A DNA stretch of 52,588 nucleotides from an uncultured Propionivibrio sp. (GTDB lineage Bacteria > Pseudomonadota > Gammaproteobacteria > Burkholderiales > Rhodocyclaceae), in NCBI GenBank assembly GCA_937923255.1, contig CALAIL010000029.1:1-52588 (forward strand). Reading direction: 5' to 3'. Made by a program: the position numbers and the translations under genes. Within the stretch, counting starts at the first letter, position 1. Each line of letters starts with the position of its first letter. This document shows positions 44,670-52,478 of the stretch, one piece after another. Under the pieces are notes generated by a model. The model ran no database searches. It worked only from the letters and a program-made list of their open reading frames with translations, and was not told the origin of the DNA.

Positions 44670-46169
44670 GTGAATCAGGCGCTGCTGTTTTCCGTCTTCA
44701 TCGTCGCTTCCTGCGGACTGGCTTACGAGCTGATCGCCGGCGCGCTGTCGAGTTACTTGCTCGGCGATTCGGTCATGCAGTTCTCGACGGTGATCGGCAC
44801 TTACCTGTTCGCCATGGGAATCGGCTCCTGGCTGTCCCGCTTCATTGACCGCAAGCTGTCGGCGCGCTTTGTGCAGATCGAACTTATGGTCGGCGTCCTG
44901 GGTGGGTTCTCGGCTGCCGGGCTGTTTTTTGTCTTTGTCTGGTTTTCCGGGCCGTTCAAGCTGGCGCTGTATCTGATGGTGCTGCTCATCGGCATCCTCG
45001 TCGGCATCGAGATCCCCCTGATCATGCGCATTCTCAAAAACGACCTCAGTTTCAAGGATGTCGTTTCACAGGTGCTGACTTTCGATTATCTCGGCGCGCT
45101 GGTCGTCTCCATCCTCTTCCCCGTGCTGCTGGTGCCGTATCTCGGACTGGTGCGCAGCGGGCTGTTGTTCGGGCTGCTCAATGTGCTGGTTGCCATATGG
45201 GCGTTCTGGCTGTTTCGTGAACAGCTGCACGGCGCGTTCGGCCTCAAGGCGCAGGCGGGCGTGTCGCTGGTGGCCCTGGCGCTGGGTTTTGTCGGCGCCG
45301 GGTGGTTTACGGATTTTGCCGAGGCGCAGCTTTATGCCGACGAGATCATTCATGCCGAAAGCTCGCCCTACCAGCGCATCGTCATCACGCGCTGGCGCGA
45401 CGACCTGCGTTTGTTCCTCAACAACAATCTGCAATTCTCCTCGCGCGACGAGTACCGTTACCATGAGGCGCTGGTGCATCCTGGCCTGGCAAGCCTGCCG
45501 CAGGCGCAGCGTGTGCTGATTCTCGGCGGCGGCGACGGCATGGCGGCGCGCGAGGTGCTCAAGTATCCGCAGATCGAATCGATCACGCTGGTCGATCTCG
45601 ACCCGGCCATGACCCGGCTGTTTTCAACCGCGCCGGCGCTACGCCGGCTGAACGCCGATGCGCTCAATTCGCCGAAACTGCGCCTCATCAATAGCGATGC
45701 GCTCAAATGGCTGGAGGAGAACGACGAACGCTTCGACTTCATCATCATCGATTTCCCCGACCCGTCCAATTTCGCCATCGGCAAGCTCTACAGCGCGGCG
45801 TTTTACCGTTTGCTGGCAAAACACATGCATGCCGATTCGCTGGCCGTCATCCAGTCCACCTCGCCGTTTTATGCCCGGCAATCGTTCTGGTGCATTGTGA
45901 CGACGCTGGAGAGCGTCGGCCTGACGGCAACGCCTTACCACACACTGGTACCTTCCTTCGGCGAATGGGGTTACGTGCTGGCTGGCCGGCGCACCTACCG
46001 GCCGCCGGAGAAATACGACGTGGCGATGCGCTTTCTGACGCCGGAAACGACGCCGGCGCTGTTTGATTTTCCCAAGGACATGGCGCGCGTCGAGGCCGAA
46101 GTGAACCGCCTCAACAATCAGGCGCTGGTGCGTTACTTTGAACGCGAATGGGAGCAAGCGATCCGATGA
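44670..46169 (+). CDS. speE: Membrane-anchored polyamine aminopropyltransferase (SpeE-like)
   Basis: This is a 499-residue fusion. About seven membrane helices occupy residues 1-215 (NQALLFSVFIVASCGLAYEL to VSLVALALGFVGAGWF). The C-terminal domain is spermidine-synthase-like, with GGGDG at 286-290, TLVDLDPAM, and the catalytic-Asp motif IIIDFPDPSNFAIGKLYS (Asp361). It would transfer an aminopropyl group from decarboxylated AdoMet to a diamine acceptor at the membrane. The acceptor-side motif differs from classic cytosolic SpeE, so the acceptor may not be putrescine. I chose GTG 44670, with GAGGG 11 nt upstream; TTG 44652 is in frame. SpeD, which makes its co-substrate, is encoded two genes downstream. 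Confidence 0.88.
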   Translation: MNQALLFSVFIVASCGLAYELIAGALSSYLLGDSVMQFSTVIGTYLFAMGIGSWLSRFIDRKLSARFVQIELMVGVLGGFSAAGLFFVFVWFSGPFKLALYLMVLLIGILVGIEIPLIMRILKNDLSFKDVVSQVLTFDYLGALVVSILFPVLLVPYLGLVRSGLLFGLLNVLVAIWAFWLFREQLHGAFGLKAQAGVSLVALALGFVGAGWFTDFAEAQLYADEIIHAESSPYQRIVITRWRDDLRLFLNNNLQFSSRDEYRYHEALVHPGLASLPQAQRVLILGGGDGMAAREVLKYPQIESITLVDLDPAMTRLFSTAPALRRLNADALNSPKLRLINSDALKWLEENDERFDFIIIDFPDPSNFAIGKLYSAAFYRLLAKHMHADSLAVIQSTSPFYARQSFWCIVTTLESVGLTATPYHTLVPSFGEWGYVLAGRRTYRPPEKYDVAMRFLTPETTPALFDFPKDMARVEAEVNRLNNQALVRYFEREWEQAIR

Positions 46170-46271
46170 GACGGTGCGATGCGCGACTTCATGAGGCGCC
46201 CGTCATGTGCTGCGTGTATTGCCGCTTCACGCCTATACGCCGATGTGCGGCCTTGACCGGGGTGTAAGCCT

Positions 46272-47957
46272 ATGGATCGCCGGGCTTTCCTGACCTCGCT
46301 GGCGGCGGCCGGACTGTCGCCGCTGGCGGGCTGTTCGCGCCCGGCGCAGCAGCACTTGCCGCCGGGGAGGCTGTCCGGCGCCTCGGCAGATTGGGGGCAT
46401 GCGCTGCGCGAGCCAGATAAACTGCCGCCGCCGTCGGAAACCCTGCGTATTCCCGTAGCGATCGTCGGTGGCGGCATCGGCGGTCTCTCGGCGGCGTGGA
46501 AGCTGGCAAAGTCGGGGTGTAAGGATTTTCTGCTGTTTGAGCTGGAGGCCGAGCCGGGCGGCAACGCACGCGCCGGTCGCAATGCGGTGAGCGAATATCC
46601 GCTGTCGGCGCACTATTTGCCCCTGCCTGCGCCTGAAGCCCGCGCCGTGCGCGAACTGCTGGCCGAGCTGGGCGTGCTGGAAGGCGATCCGTTTGCACGG
46701 CGGCCGCGCTATGACGAGCGCTATCTGTGCGCTGTGCCGCAGGAGCGGCTGTATCGCAATGGCTGGTGGGAAGACGGCCTACTGCCGCATGTCGGCGTTG
46801 CGGCGGCTGAGCGGGCGCAATATCGGCGTTTTTATGCACTAATGGCCGCCTTTCGGCAGCGCAGAGACGACGGCCGCCCGGCGTTTGCCCTGCCCATGGA
46901 AAATTCCAGCCGCGCCAGCGATCTGCTTGCCCTCGACCGGCTGACAATGCGCGATTGGCTGCGGGCGCAGGGGTTCGATTCGCCGCATCTGCACTGGTAC
47001 GTCGATTACGCCTGCCGCGACGACTATGGCACGGGCAGCGGCGAAACCTCGGCCTGGGCGGGCATTCATTACTTCGCCTGCCGCAGCGGCGAAGCGCAGG
47101 ATGCAGCGGGCGATACGGTGCTCACTTCGCCCGGCGGCAATGCCTGGCTGGCGCGCGGGCTAGCCGATTCGATCCGAACGCATGCCGGCGAGCAGGTGAT
47201 GACGGGCACGCTGGCCTGGCGCGTACAGGAAGCGGGTGAGCACATTGCGATCGACCTGTGGCAGCCGACGGCGCAGCGCAGCGTGCGCGTGCTGGCCGGA
47301 CACTTGATCTGGGCGGCGCCGCTGTTCATCGTGCCCTACGTCTTTTCCGGCCATGAACGGTTGGCGAACGCTGCCCGGCGTTTTACCGCCGTGCCCTGGC
47401 TAATCGCCAACCTGACGCTTTCACATGCTCCGGAAGACCGGGCCGGCGTCCCGCTGGCCTGGGACAACGTGCTCTATGACAGCCCCGGCCTCGGCTATGT
47501 CGTCGCCACGCATCAGATGATCCGCCAGTGGCCGCAGCGCACCGTGTGGACGTACTACCGCGCATTGTCCGGCCAGGCACCGTCGGCTGGCCGCACCCAG
47601 CTCGAAGCCATGTCTTACGCGCACTGGGCGGAACAGGTCTTGTCCGATTTGGAGCGTGCGCATCCGGATATCCGGCAGGCGACGGAATATATCGATATTT
47701 ACCGCAACGCCCACGCGATGGTGCGCCCTGCGCCCGGCCTGATCTGGGGGCCTGAACGGCGGCTGTTTGCCGACAGCGGCAAGCGGACGGGAGAACGTTT
47801 ACACTTTGCCCATGCCGATGTCAGCGGTTTTTCGCTGTTCGAGGAAGCGCAATATCGCGGTGTGCTCGCGGCAGAGCGGGTGATGCGGCAGCTGGGCAGA
47901 AATTTTGTTTCATCGCTTGTCCCCAGCGCACGCGCAGATTCGCCGGCATCGGCATAA
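46272..47957 (+). CDS. Tat-type lipoprotein FAD-dependent oxidoreductase (amine-oxidase-like)
   Basis: This is a 561-residue protein. The N-terminus MDRRAFLTSLAAAGLSPLAG is a twin-arginine signal ending in a lipobox-like LSPLAGC, so the folded flavoprotein is probably exported and lipidated. FAD binding is shown by VAIVGGGIGGLSAAWKLAKSG near residue 62 and the following FELEAEPGGNARAGRN. The C-terminal FAD contact is seen in FAHADVSGFSLFEEAQYRG. The fold matches the flavin amine oxidase/phytoene desaturase superfamily. Being between speE and speD, it may oxidise a polyamine in the periplasm; substrate unproven. It is found in comparable speE/speD clusters of other proteobacteria, as I recall. 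Confidence 0.8.
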   Translation: MDRRAFLTSLAAAGLSPLAGCSRPAQQHLPPGRLSGASADWGHALREPDKLPPPSETLRIPVAIVGGGIGGLSAAWKLAKSGCKDFLLFELEAEPGGNARAGRNAVSEYPLSAHYLPLPAPEARAVRELLAELGVLEGDPFARRPRYDERYLCAVPQERLYRNGWWEDGLLPHVGVAAAERAQYRRFYALMAAFRQRRDDGRPAFALPMENSSRASDLLALDRLTMRDWLRAQGFDSPHLHWYVDYACRDDYGTGSGETSAWAGIHYFACRSGEAQDAAGDTVLTSPGGNAWLARGLADSIRTHAGEQVMTGTLAWRVQEAGEHIAIDLWQPTAQRSVRVLAGHLIWAAPLFIVPYVFSGHERLANAARRFTAVPWLIANLTLSHAPEDRAGVPLAWDNVLYDSPGLGYVVATHQMIRQWPQRTVWTYYRALSGQAPSAGRTQLEAMSYAHWAEQVLSDLERAHPDIRQATEYIDIYRNAHAMVRPAPGLIWGPERRLFADSGKRTGERLHFAHADVSGFSLFEEAQYRGVLAAERVMRQLGRNFVSSLVPSARADSPASA

Positions 47958-48034
47958 AAACCAGCAGCGTTATATCGGGGCAACGAAGGTCAAAAAGACG
48001 CCAGAAACACGGGAAGAGAACGAGAAAAAACGAT

Positions 48035-48421
48035 ATGCATGGATTGCACCTCATCGCCGAACTTCATGAATGCGACTGCGCCCGCGATCTGCTCGATCGC
48101 GTCGAAACGCTGCGTGAAGTGTGCCTGGCGGTCTGCGCCAGCCCCGGGCTGACGCCGGTGGCGCAGGCCTTCCATCAGTTCATGGACGGCAGCCGTCTGG
48201 CGGGCGCGACTGGCGCGGTGGTGCTCGCCGAATCGCATCTGGCCGTGCATACCTGGCCTGAATTGCGGGCGGTGACGCTCGATCTTTACGTCTGCAACTT
48301 TAGCCACGACAACAGCGCGGCGGCACGCGCCGCGTTTGCGCAGCTGATCGCCCGCTTCTGCCCGCACCGCTGCGTGCAGCGCGAAATCGTGCGTGGACAG
48401 ATCGGCGCGCCGCCCGGATGA
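48035..48421 (+). CDS. speD: S-adenosylmethionine decarboxylase proenzyme SpeD (short class)
   Basis: This 128-residue self-processing enzyme makes decarboxylated AdoMet, the aminopropyl donor for SpeE. Cleavage is expected before Ser67 in LAESHLAVHTWPE, which becomes the pyruvoyl group; the following His and the Cys in LDLYVCNFSHDN are the other expected active-site residues. The length matches the short class found in Bacillus and Thermotoga rather than the larger E. coli enzyme. GAGAACGAG upstream may serve as the ribosome site. It is the last gene of the membrane-polyamine cluster. Confidence 0.93.
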   Translation: MHGLHLIAELHECDCARDLLDRVETLREVCLAVCASPGLTPVAQAFHQFMDGSRLAGATGAVVLAESHLAVHTWPELRAVTLDLYVCNFSHDNSAAARAAFAQLIARFCPHRCVQREIVRGQIGAPPG

Positions 48422-48606
48422 GCGGGTGCGCAGGCGATGTCTCCGCAAGTCGCAAGTGGGGGTAGCCGGCGGATAGGATAGTCGGCAGATAGAGCCGGCC
48501 GATAAGGCAGGCACGGTGTGCAAGGCGGCGGACAAGGCTATACTTACGTTTCTGGCATTTTTGAACCGTATTGACTGCATTTGCACTGACTGTTTTTGGA
48601 GTTTTC

Positions 48607-49971
48607 ATGGAATCGTTGCGCTTTGTTCTGCCCCAGTCCGAAATTCCCACCCATTGGTACAACGTTGCCGCCGACCTGCCAACGCCGCCCCTCCCGCCGC
48701 TGGGCGCCGACGGGCAGCCGGTCAGGCCGGAGCAGATGGCGGCGATTTTCCCGACGGCGATCCTGGAACAGGAAATGTCGTCGGAGCGCTGGATTCCTAT
48801 TCCGCAGCCGGTGCGCGAGATCTATCGTCTGTGGCGGCCTTCGCCCCTGGTGCGCGCGGCGCGGCTGGAACAGATGCTGGGCACGCCGGCGCGCATCTAC
48901 TATAAGAACGAAGGCGTTTCGCCGGCCGGTTCGCACAAGCCGAACACGGCGGTGGCGCAGGCGTATTACAACCAGCAGGCCGGCATCCGGCGCATCACGA
49001 CGGAAACGGGTGCCGGACAGTGGGGCAGTTCAATGGCCTTGGCCGGGCAAATGTTCGGTCTCGACGTGCGCGTCTACATGGTCAAGGTCAGCTACGAGCA
49101 AAAACCGTATCGCCGTTCGATGATGCAAACCTGGGGCGCGGAAGTGTTCGCCAGCCCGTCGGAAATGACCCAGACCGGCCGCGATGCGCTGGCCCGCGAT
49201 CCCAATAACCAGGGCTCCTTGGGGCTGGCGATTTCGGAAGCCGTGGAAGAAGCGGCTGCGCGCGCCGATACCAATTACGCGCTCGGCTCGGTGCTCAATC
49301 ACGTGGCGCTGCATCAAACGATCATCGGTCTGGAGGCGAAAAAGCAGTTCGAACTGGCCGAAGACTGGCCCGATGTCGTTTTTGCGCCGTGCGGCGGCGG
49401 CTCATCGTTCGCGGGGATGGCCTTTCCGTTTTTTGCCGATAACGCCGCCGGCGGCCATCATGGCAAACAGGTGCGGCTGGTGGCTGTCGAGCCAGCCTCG
49501 TGCCCGTCATTGACGCGCGGCAAGTATGCCTACGATTTTGGTGATGCCTCCGGCTTTACGCCGATCATGAAAATGTATACGCTCGGCCACGACTTTATGC
49601 CGCCGGGCATTCATGCCGGCGGCTTGCGTTACCACGGCGCCTCGCCGCTGGTTTCACAGCTGTATCACGAAAAGCTGATTGAGGCGGTGGCCGTGCCGCA
49701 ACTGGCAACGTTTGAAGCCGGCGTCATGTTCGCCCATTCCGAAGGGATCATTCCTGCGCCGGAATCCTGCCATGCCATTCGTGCCGCCATCGACGAGGCG
49801 CTGCGCTGCAAGGAAAGCGGCGAGCCGAAAACGATTCTGTTCAACCTGACCGGGCACGGGCATTTCGACATGGGGTCTTACGACCGCTATTTCTCCGGCG
49901 AGCTGGAGGACTTCTCCTATCCGGAAGCGGCCATTGAAAAATCCCTGAAATGCTTGCCGCAGGTCGGCTAA
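48607..49971 (+). CDS. trpB2: TrpB2-type tryptophan synthase beta-like PLP enzyme
   Basis: This 454-residue protein forms tryptophan from indole and serine in the TrpB2 subgroup, which usually works without TrpA. The PLP lysine is Lys111 in GSHKPNTA, the phosphate-binding loop is CGGGSS, and GRDALARDP and TETGAGQWG are family motifs. The N-terminal extension (ESLRFVLPQSEIPTHWYNVA) is characteristic of TrpB2. The start ATG 48607 has GGAG about 6 nt upstream. No trpA or other trp gene is nearby; 185 nt separate it from speD, so it may be independently transcribed. Confidence 0.93.
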   Translation: MESLRFVLPQSEIPTHWYNVAADLPTPPLPPLGADGQPVRPEQMAAIFPTAILEQEMSSERWIPIPQPVREIYRLWRPSPLVRAARLEQMLGTPARIYYKNEGVSPAGSHKPNTAVAQAYYNQQAGIRRITTETGAGQWGSSMALAGQMFGLDVRVYMVKVSYEQKPYRRSMMQTWGAEVFASPSEMTQTGRDALARDPNNQGSLGLAISEAVEEAAARADTNYALGSVLNHVALHQTIIGLEAKKQFELAEDWPDVVFAPCGGGSSFAGMAFPFFADNAAGGHHGKQVRLVAVEPASCPSLTRGKYAYDFGDASGFTPIMKMYTLGHDFMPPGIHAGGLRYHGASPLVSQLYHEKLIEAVAVPQLATFEAGVMFAHSEGIIPAPESCHAIRAAIDEALRCKESGEPKTILFNLTGHGHFDMGSYDRYFSGELEDFSYPEAAIEKSLKCLPQVG

Positions 49972-50060
49972 GCGGCTGACGCCGCGTCCTGAAAGACCAC
50001 GTCAGACGGTCAGGGAGAGCGGGTCAAGGCGTCGGCGGAAAAGATCGGGAGGGTCGACAA

Positions 50061-50882
50061 ATGCGTGCGCTGGTGTTTTTTCTGGGGGTGGCCAATCTGC
50101 TGTTTCTGGCTTGGACACGGGGGTATTTCGGCGATGAGGCGTCGATGAGCGCGGGGCAGATGCAGCGGCGGCAGCTTATGGCGGAACGGGTGAACATCAT
50201 CGCGCGTGACGAATCCTCGGCCGTGCCGACGGCGAAAGCGCCGGAAAAACAAAACGAGCCGGTTGCGCCGGGAATGCCGGCGGACCGCGCAAGCCCCGCG
50301 CAGGATAATCCGCCGGCTCGGGAAACGCAGCAAAGCGCGGACAGACGGGCGGAAGAAAACGCCCCCGCAAAGCCGGCACCGGAAAAAACCGAACCGAGCA
50401 AGACGGAAAAACCCGTTAGCATGGTTTGCCTGACGCTGAATGATCTGAACGCCGACGAGCTGGCGCGCGTCACGGAGATCACCGGCGGCCGTTTCCGCGA
50501 TTTTCGTGTCGATCGCCGTTCCTCTGCCGGTAGTCGGAGCTATTGGGTATTCATTCCGCCGCTGGGCAGCCGGCAGGCGGCCGATCGTCAGAGCGAGGTG
50601 CTCAAGCGGGCCGGGGCGCCGGAATTCTTTATCGTGCAGGAACCGCCAGCCATGCGCTTTGCCATTTCGCTGGGCGTGTTCTCGACCCGCGAAGCGGCCG
50701 AGGAACGGCTGACCGATCTGCGCCTCAAAGGCATCGATGCCGCGCGTGTGGGCGAGCGCGAGACGCGCTCGGCAACCTATCAGCTTGAACTGCGCGGGCC
50801 GGAACCCCGGGCCGGCGCTTTGCGGCAGGCCATTGCCGGCGCGCTGCCCAAAGCGCGGCTGGCGTCCTGCAAGGCAAAATAA
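50061..50882 (+). CDS. SPOR-domain membrane protein
   Basis: This is a 273-residue protein. A single N-terminal membrane helix (MRALVFFLGVANLLFLAWT) is followed by a long Pro/Ala/Glu/Lys-rich linker (residues 50-120) and a C-terminal SPOR-like repeat (YWVFIPPLGSRQAADRQSEV; FAISLGVFSTREAAEERLTD). SPOR domains bind denuded peptidoglycan at the division septum, so a periplasmic cell-wall role is likely. In related genomes a gene of this kind follows birA-coaX; here the polyamine cluster and trpB2 lie between. It ends 23 nt before coaE. Confidence 0.85.
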   Translation: MRALVFFLGVANLLFLAWTRGYFGDEASMSAGQMQRRQLMAERVNIIARDESSAVPTAKAPEKQNEPVAPGMPADRASPAQDNPPARETQQSADRRAEENAPAKPAPEKTEPSKTEKPVSMVCLTLNDLNADELARVTEITGGRFRDFRVDRRSSAGSRSYWVFIPPLGSRQAADRQSEVLKRAGAPEFFIVQEPPAMRFAISLGVFSTREAAEERLTDLRLKGIDAARVGERETRSATYQLELRGPEPRAGALRQAIAGALPKARLASCKAK

Positions 50883-50905
50883 ACGCCGGCATGGGCGGGT
50901 AAATC

Positions 50906-51523
50906 GTGGGTTTTATCGTTGGCCTGACCGGCGGCATCGGCAGCGGCAAAAGCGCAGTCGCCGCCCGCTTTGCCGATCTGGGCATTGCCGTCGTCGATAC
51001 CGATGCCATTGCCCATGAACTGACCGGCGCCGGTGGCGCAGCCATGCCCGCGATTGCCGCGGCGTTTGGCCCGGCGGTCGTGTCGGCCGCTGGCGCGCTC
51101 GACCGCGCTGCCATGCGTCGCCTGGCCTTTGCCGACGCCGGCGTCCGGCAGCGGCTGGAAGGCATCCTGCATCCCATGATCCGGCACGAAGCGCTGGCGC
51201 GCTGCGAACAGGCACTTTCGCAGCATTCACCTTACGTCATTCTGGCGGTGCCTCTGCTCGTCGAATCCGGCGCCTACCGTCAATATGTCCGGCGCGTGCT
51301 GGTGGTCGACTGTGACGAGGCGGTGCAAGAGCAGCGCGTCATGGCGCGCAGCGGTCTGGCGGCCGATGAAGTGCGCCGCATCATGTCCACCCAGGCCGCC
51401 CGCGCCGAACGGCGGGCGGCGGCGGACGACATCATCGACAACAACGGTGATCTGGCGGCACTCATCCCGCAGGTCGAGGCACTGCATAATCGCTATTTAG
51501 CAGCATCAGAAAAGCGGCCCTGA
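50906..51523 (+). CDS. coaE: Dephospho-CoA kinase CoaE
   Basis: This 205-residue P-loop kinase performs the last step of CoA synthesis. The Walker A motif GLTGGIGSGKS is at the N-terminus, followed by VVDTDAIAHELT with the catalytic Asp, and RRLAFADAGVRQRLEGILHP, VPLLVESG and a lid-like RSGLAADEVRRI. The start is GTG 50906 with a weak GGGCGGG upstream. It is the last recognisable gene; only repeat DNA follows to the end of the window. Confidence 0.95.
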   Translation: MGFIVGLTGGIGSGKSAVAARFADLGIAVVDTDAIAHELTGAGGAAMPAIAAAFGPAVVSAAGALDRAAMRRLAFADAGVRQRLEGILHPMIRHEALARCEQALSQHSPYVILAVPLLVESGAYRQYVRRVLVVDCDEAVQEQRVMARSGLAADEVRRIMSTQAARAERRAAADDIIDNNGDLAALIPQVEALHNRYLAASEKRP

Positions 51524-51555
51524 ACCCCGAAGAAACGAAGCAGAAAACATAAAAT

Positions 51556-51600
51556 ACTCTGAAGCCCTTTAAATACAAGGGACTCAGGGCATCAGAAAAC
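51556..51600 (+). repeat. Single family B hairpin unit
   Basis: A lone unit follows coaE. CCCTT (51565-51569) pairs with AAGGG (51577-51581) around the 7-nt loop TAAATAC, followed by GGGCATCAG-like sequence seen at unit ends elsewhere. There is no T-run. It might stabilise the coaE mRNA end. Confidence 0.6.
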
Positions 51601-51620
51601 ATAAACTAAACTAGAAAATA

Positions 51621-51729
51621 ACCGCTTACCTTTAAAAACACGGCGTTGCTGTGTTGGTCTGGACTTGCCGTACTGAATGTACTGTCAGTGGCTTACCGCC
51701 TTGTCTTTTGGCAAAGTCGAGCCGCTATG
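51621..51729 (-). repeat. Family A repeat, reverse orientation
   Basis: Read on the minus strand this stretch starts at CATAGCGGCTCGACTTTGCC and ends near CAACGCCGTGTTTTT. It aligns along its whole length with about 43-150 at the left end of the window, with scattered substitutions and small indels. Confidence 0.75.
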
Positions 51730-51744
51730 TAAGGGGATTAGGGC

Positions 51745-51945
51745 ATCCTTCTGAAGCCCACGTGGATAGAGCGTTTCCCCTGCACCCCCTCTGAACCCCT
51801 TATGAATAGGTTATTTCCGGGCAGGTGCCTCTAAAACCCTTATGAATAAAGAGCCGGCAGGTAGGGTACCTGGAAATGCCCTGTTTACAAGGGCTTCAGG
51901 GTATCCTCCTCAAAAATGCCCTAAATATACGGGCTAGCAGGCGCC
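51745..51945 (+). repeat. Family B hairpin-repeat array, five units
   Basis: Left stem arms start at 51756, 51797, 51837, 51878 and 51918, spaced 40-41 nt. The fourth unit has a perfect 5-bp stem, GCCCT (51878-51882) with AGGGC (51890-51894); others are 3-4 bp. Loop types appear in the order GTGGAT, ATGAAT, ATGAAT, GTTTACA, AAATATAC. There are no unique spacers, so this is not a CRISPR array. Confidence 0.8.
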
Positions 51946-51961
51946 TTGAAACTAAAAAAAT

Positions 51962-52071
51962 AAGAACCGCCACAGCCTGCGCACTGATTTCCACCCACGA
52001 AACATCTTTTGATGCCGTTGCGCTGAGCGGCAGCGCGCCCCGCTGACTTTCTTTGCCTCGCCAAAGAAAGT
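51962..52071 (+). repeat. 110-bp direct repeat, copy 1 (family C)
   Basis: The copy runs from AAGAACCGCCACAGCC to AAAGAAAGT. It matches 52479-52588 at a constant offset of 517 nt without net insertion or deletion; the last 55 or so bases are almost identical. Each copy follows a family B array. Confidence 0.85.
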
Positions 52072-52075
52072 CAGC
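52042..52075. repeat. 14-bp perfect hairpin
   Basis: GCTGACTTTCTTTG (52042-52055) pairs perfectly with 52062-52075 around the loop CCTCGC. A nearly identical hairpin is dispersed between genes of many beta- and gammaproteobacteria, as I recall. The left arm recurs at 52559-52572 and the second hairpin continues past the window end. Confidence 0.85.
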
Positions 52076-52111
52076 AAAGAAAGGCGACCCCAGGCGCAGA
52101 AGACTCCTTGT

Positions 52112-52191
52112 CGCGGGTTTGCTTGGCGGCGGGCTTGATAACTCGCTGCGCTCAGACAATCAAGCCCTTGTTCCCGCCAAGCCGCCCCGCG
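52112..52191. repeat. Long nested inverted repeat
   Basis: Three arms pair in order. CGCGGG (52112-52117) pairs with CCCGCG (52186-52191), GCTTGGCGG (52121-52129) with CCGCCAAGC (52174-52182), and GGGCTTGAT (52131-52139) with ATCAAGCCC (52159-52167), leaving a loop of about 19 nt. No T-run follows. Confidence 0.75.
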
Positions 52192-52244
52192 CCTGCGGCT
52201 GCGCCTAAGGGGTTTTGGGGCACTCCGTGCTTGCCTTATGCGCG

Positions 52245-52475
52245 AAATGATATACCTGGAACCCTGCGTGGATAGGGCATTTGCGGGCAGGCGCCTCTGA
52301 AACCCTTATGGATAAAGGGCTAGCGGATAGGGTATCCGGAGATGCCCTGTTTACACGGGCTTCAGAGCATCCCTTCGGAGATGCCCTAAATACGCGGGCT
52401 AGCGGGCAGCCCTTCTGAAACGCACGTGGATAAAAGTGCTTCGGACAGACTTCCGGAGATGCTCTAAAACTGAAA
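52245..52475 (+). repeat. Family B hairpin-repeat array, five to six units
   Basis: Left arms start at 52262, 52303, 52344, 52383 and 52422, with spacings of 41, 41, 39 and 39 nt. Stems are CCCT/AGGG, CCCTT/AAGGG, GCCC/GGGC, GCCC/GGGC and GCAC/GTGC. The last pair shows a two-sided change that keeps pairing. A partial sixth unit runs into the family C repeat. Confidence 0.85.
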
Positions 52476-52478
52476 AAC

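Noticed and set aside
51745..52475. CRISPR-like periodicity
   Set aside because: Units are contiguous, degenerate and have no unique spacers; each unit is itself the hairpin, and no cas gene is present.
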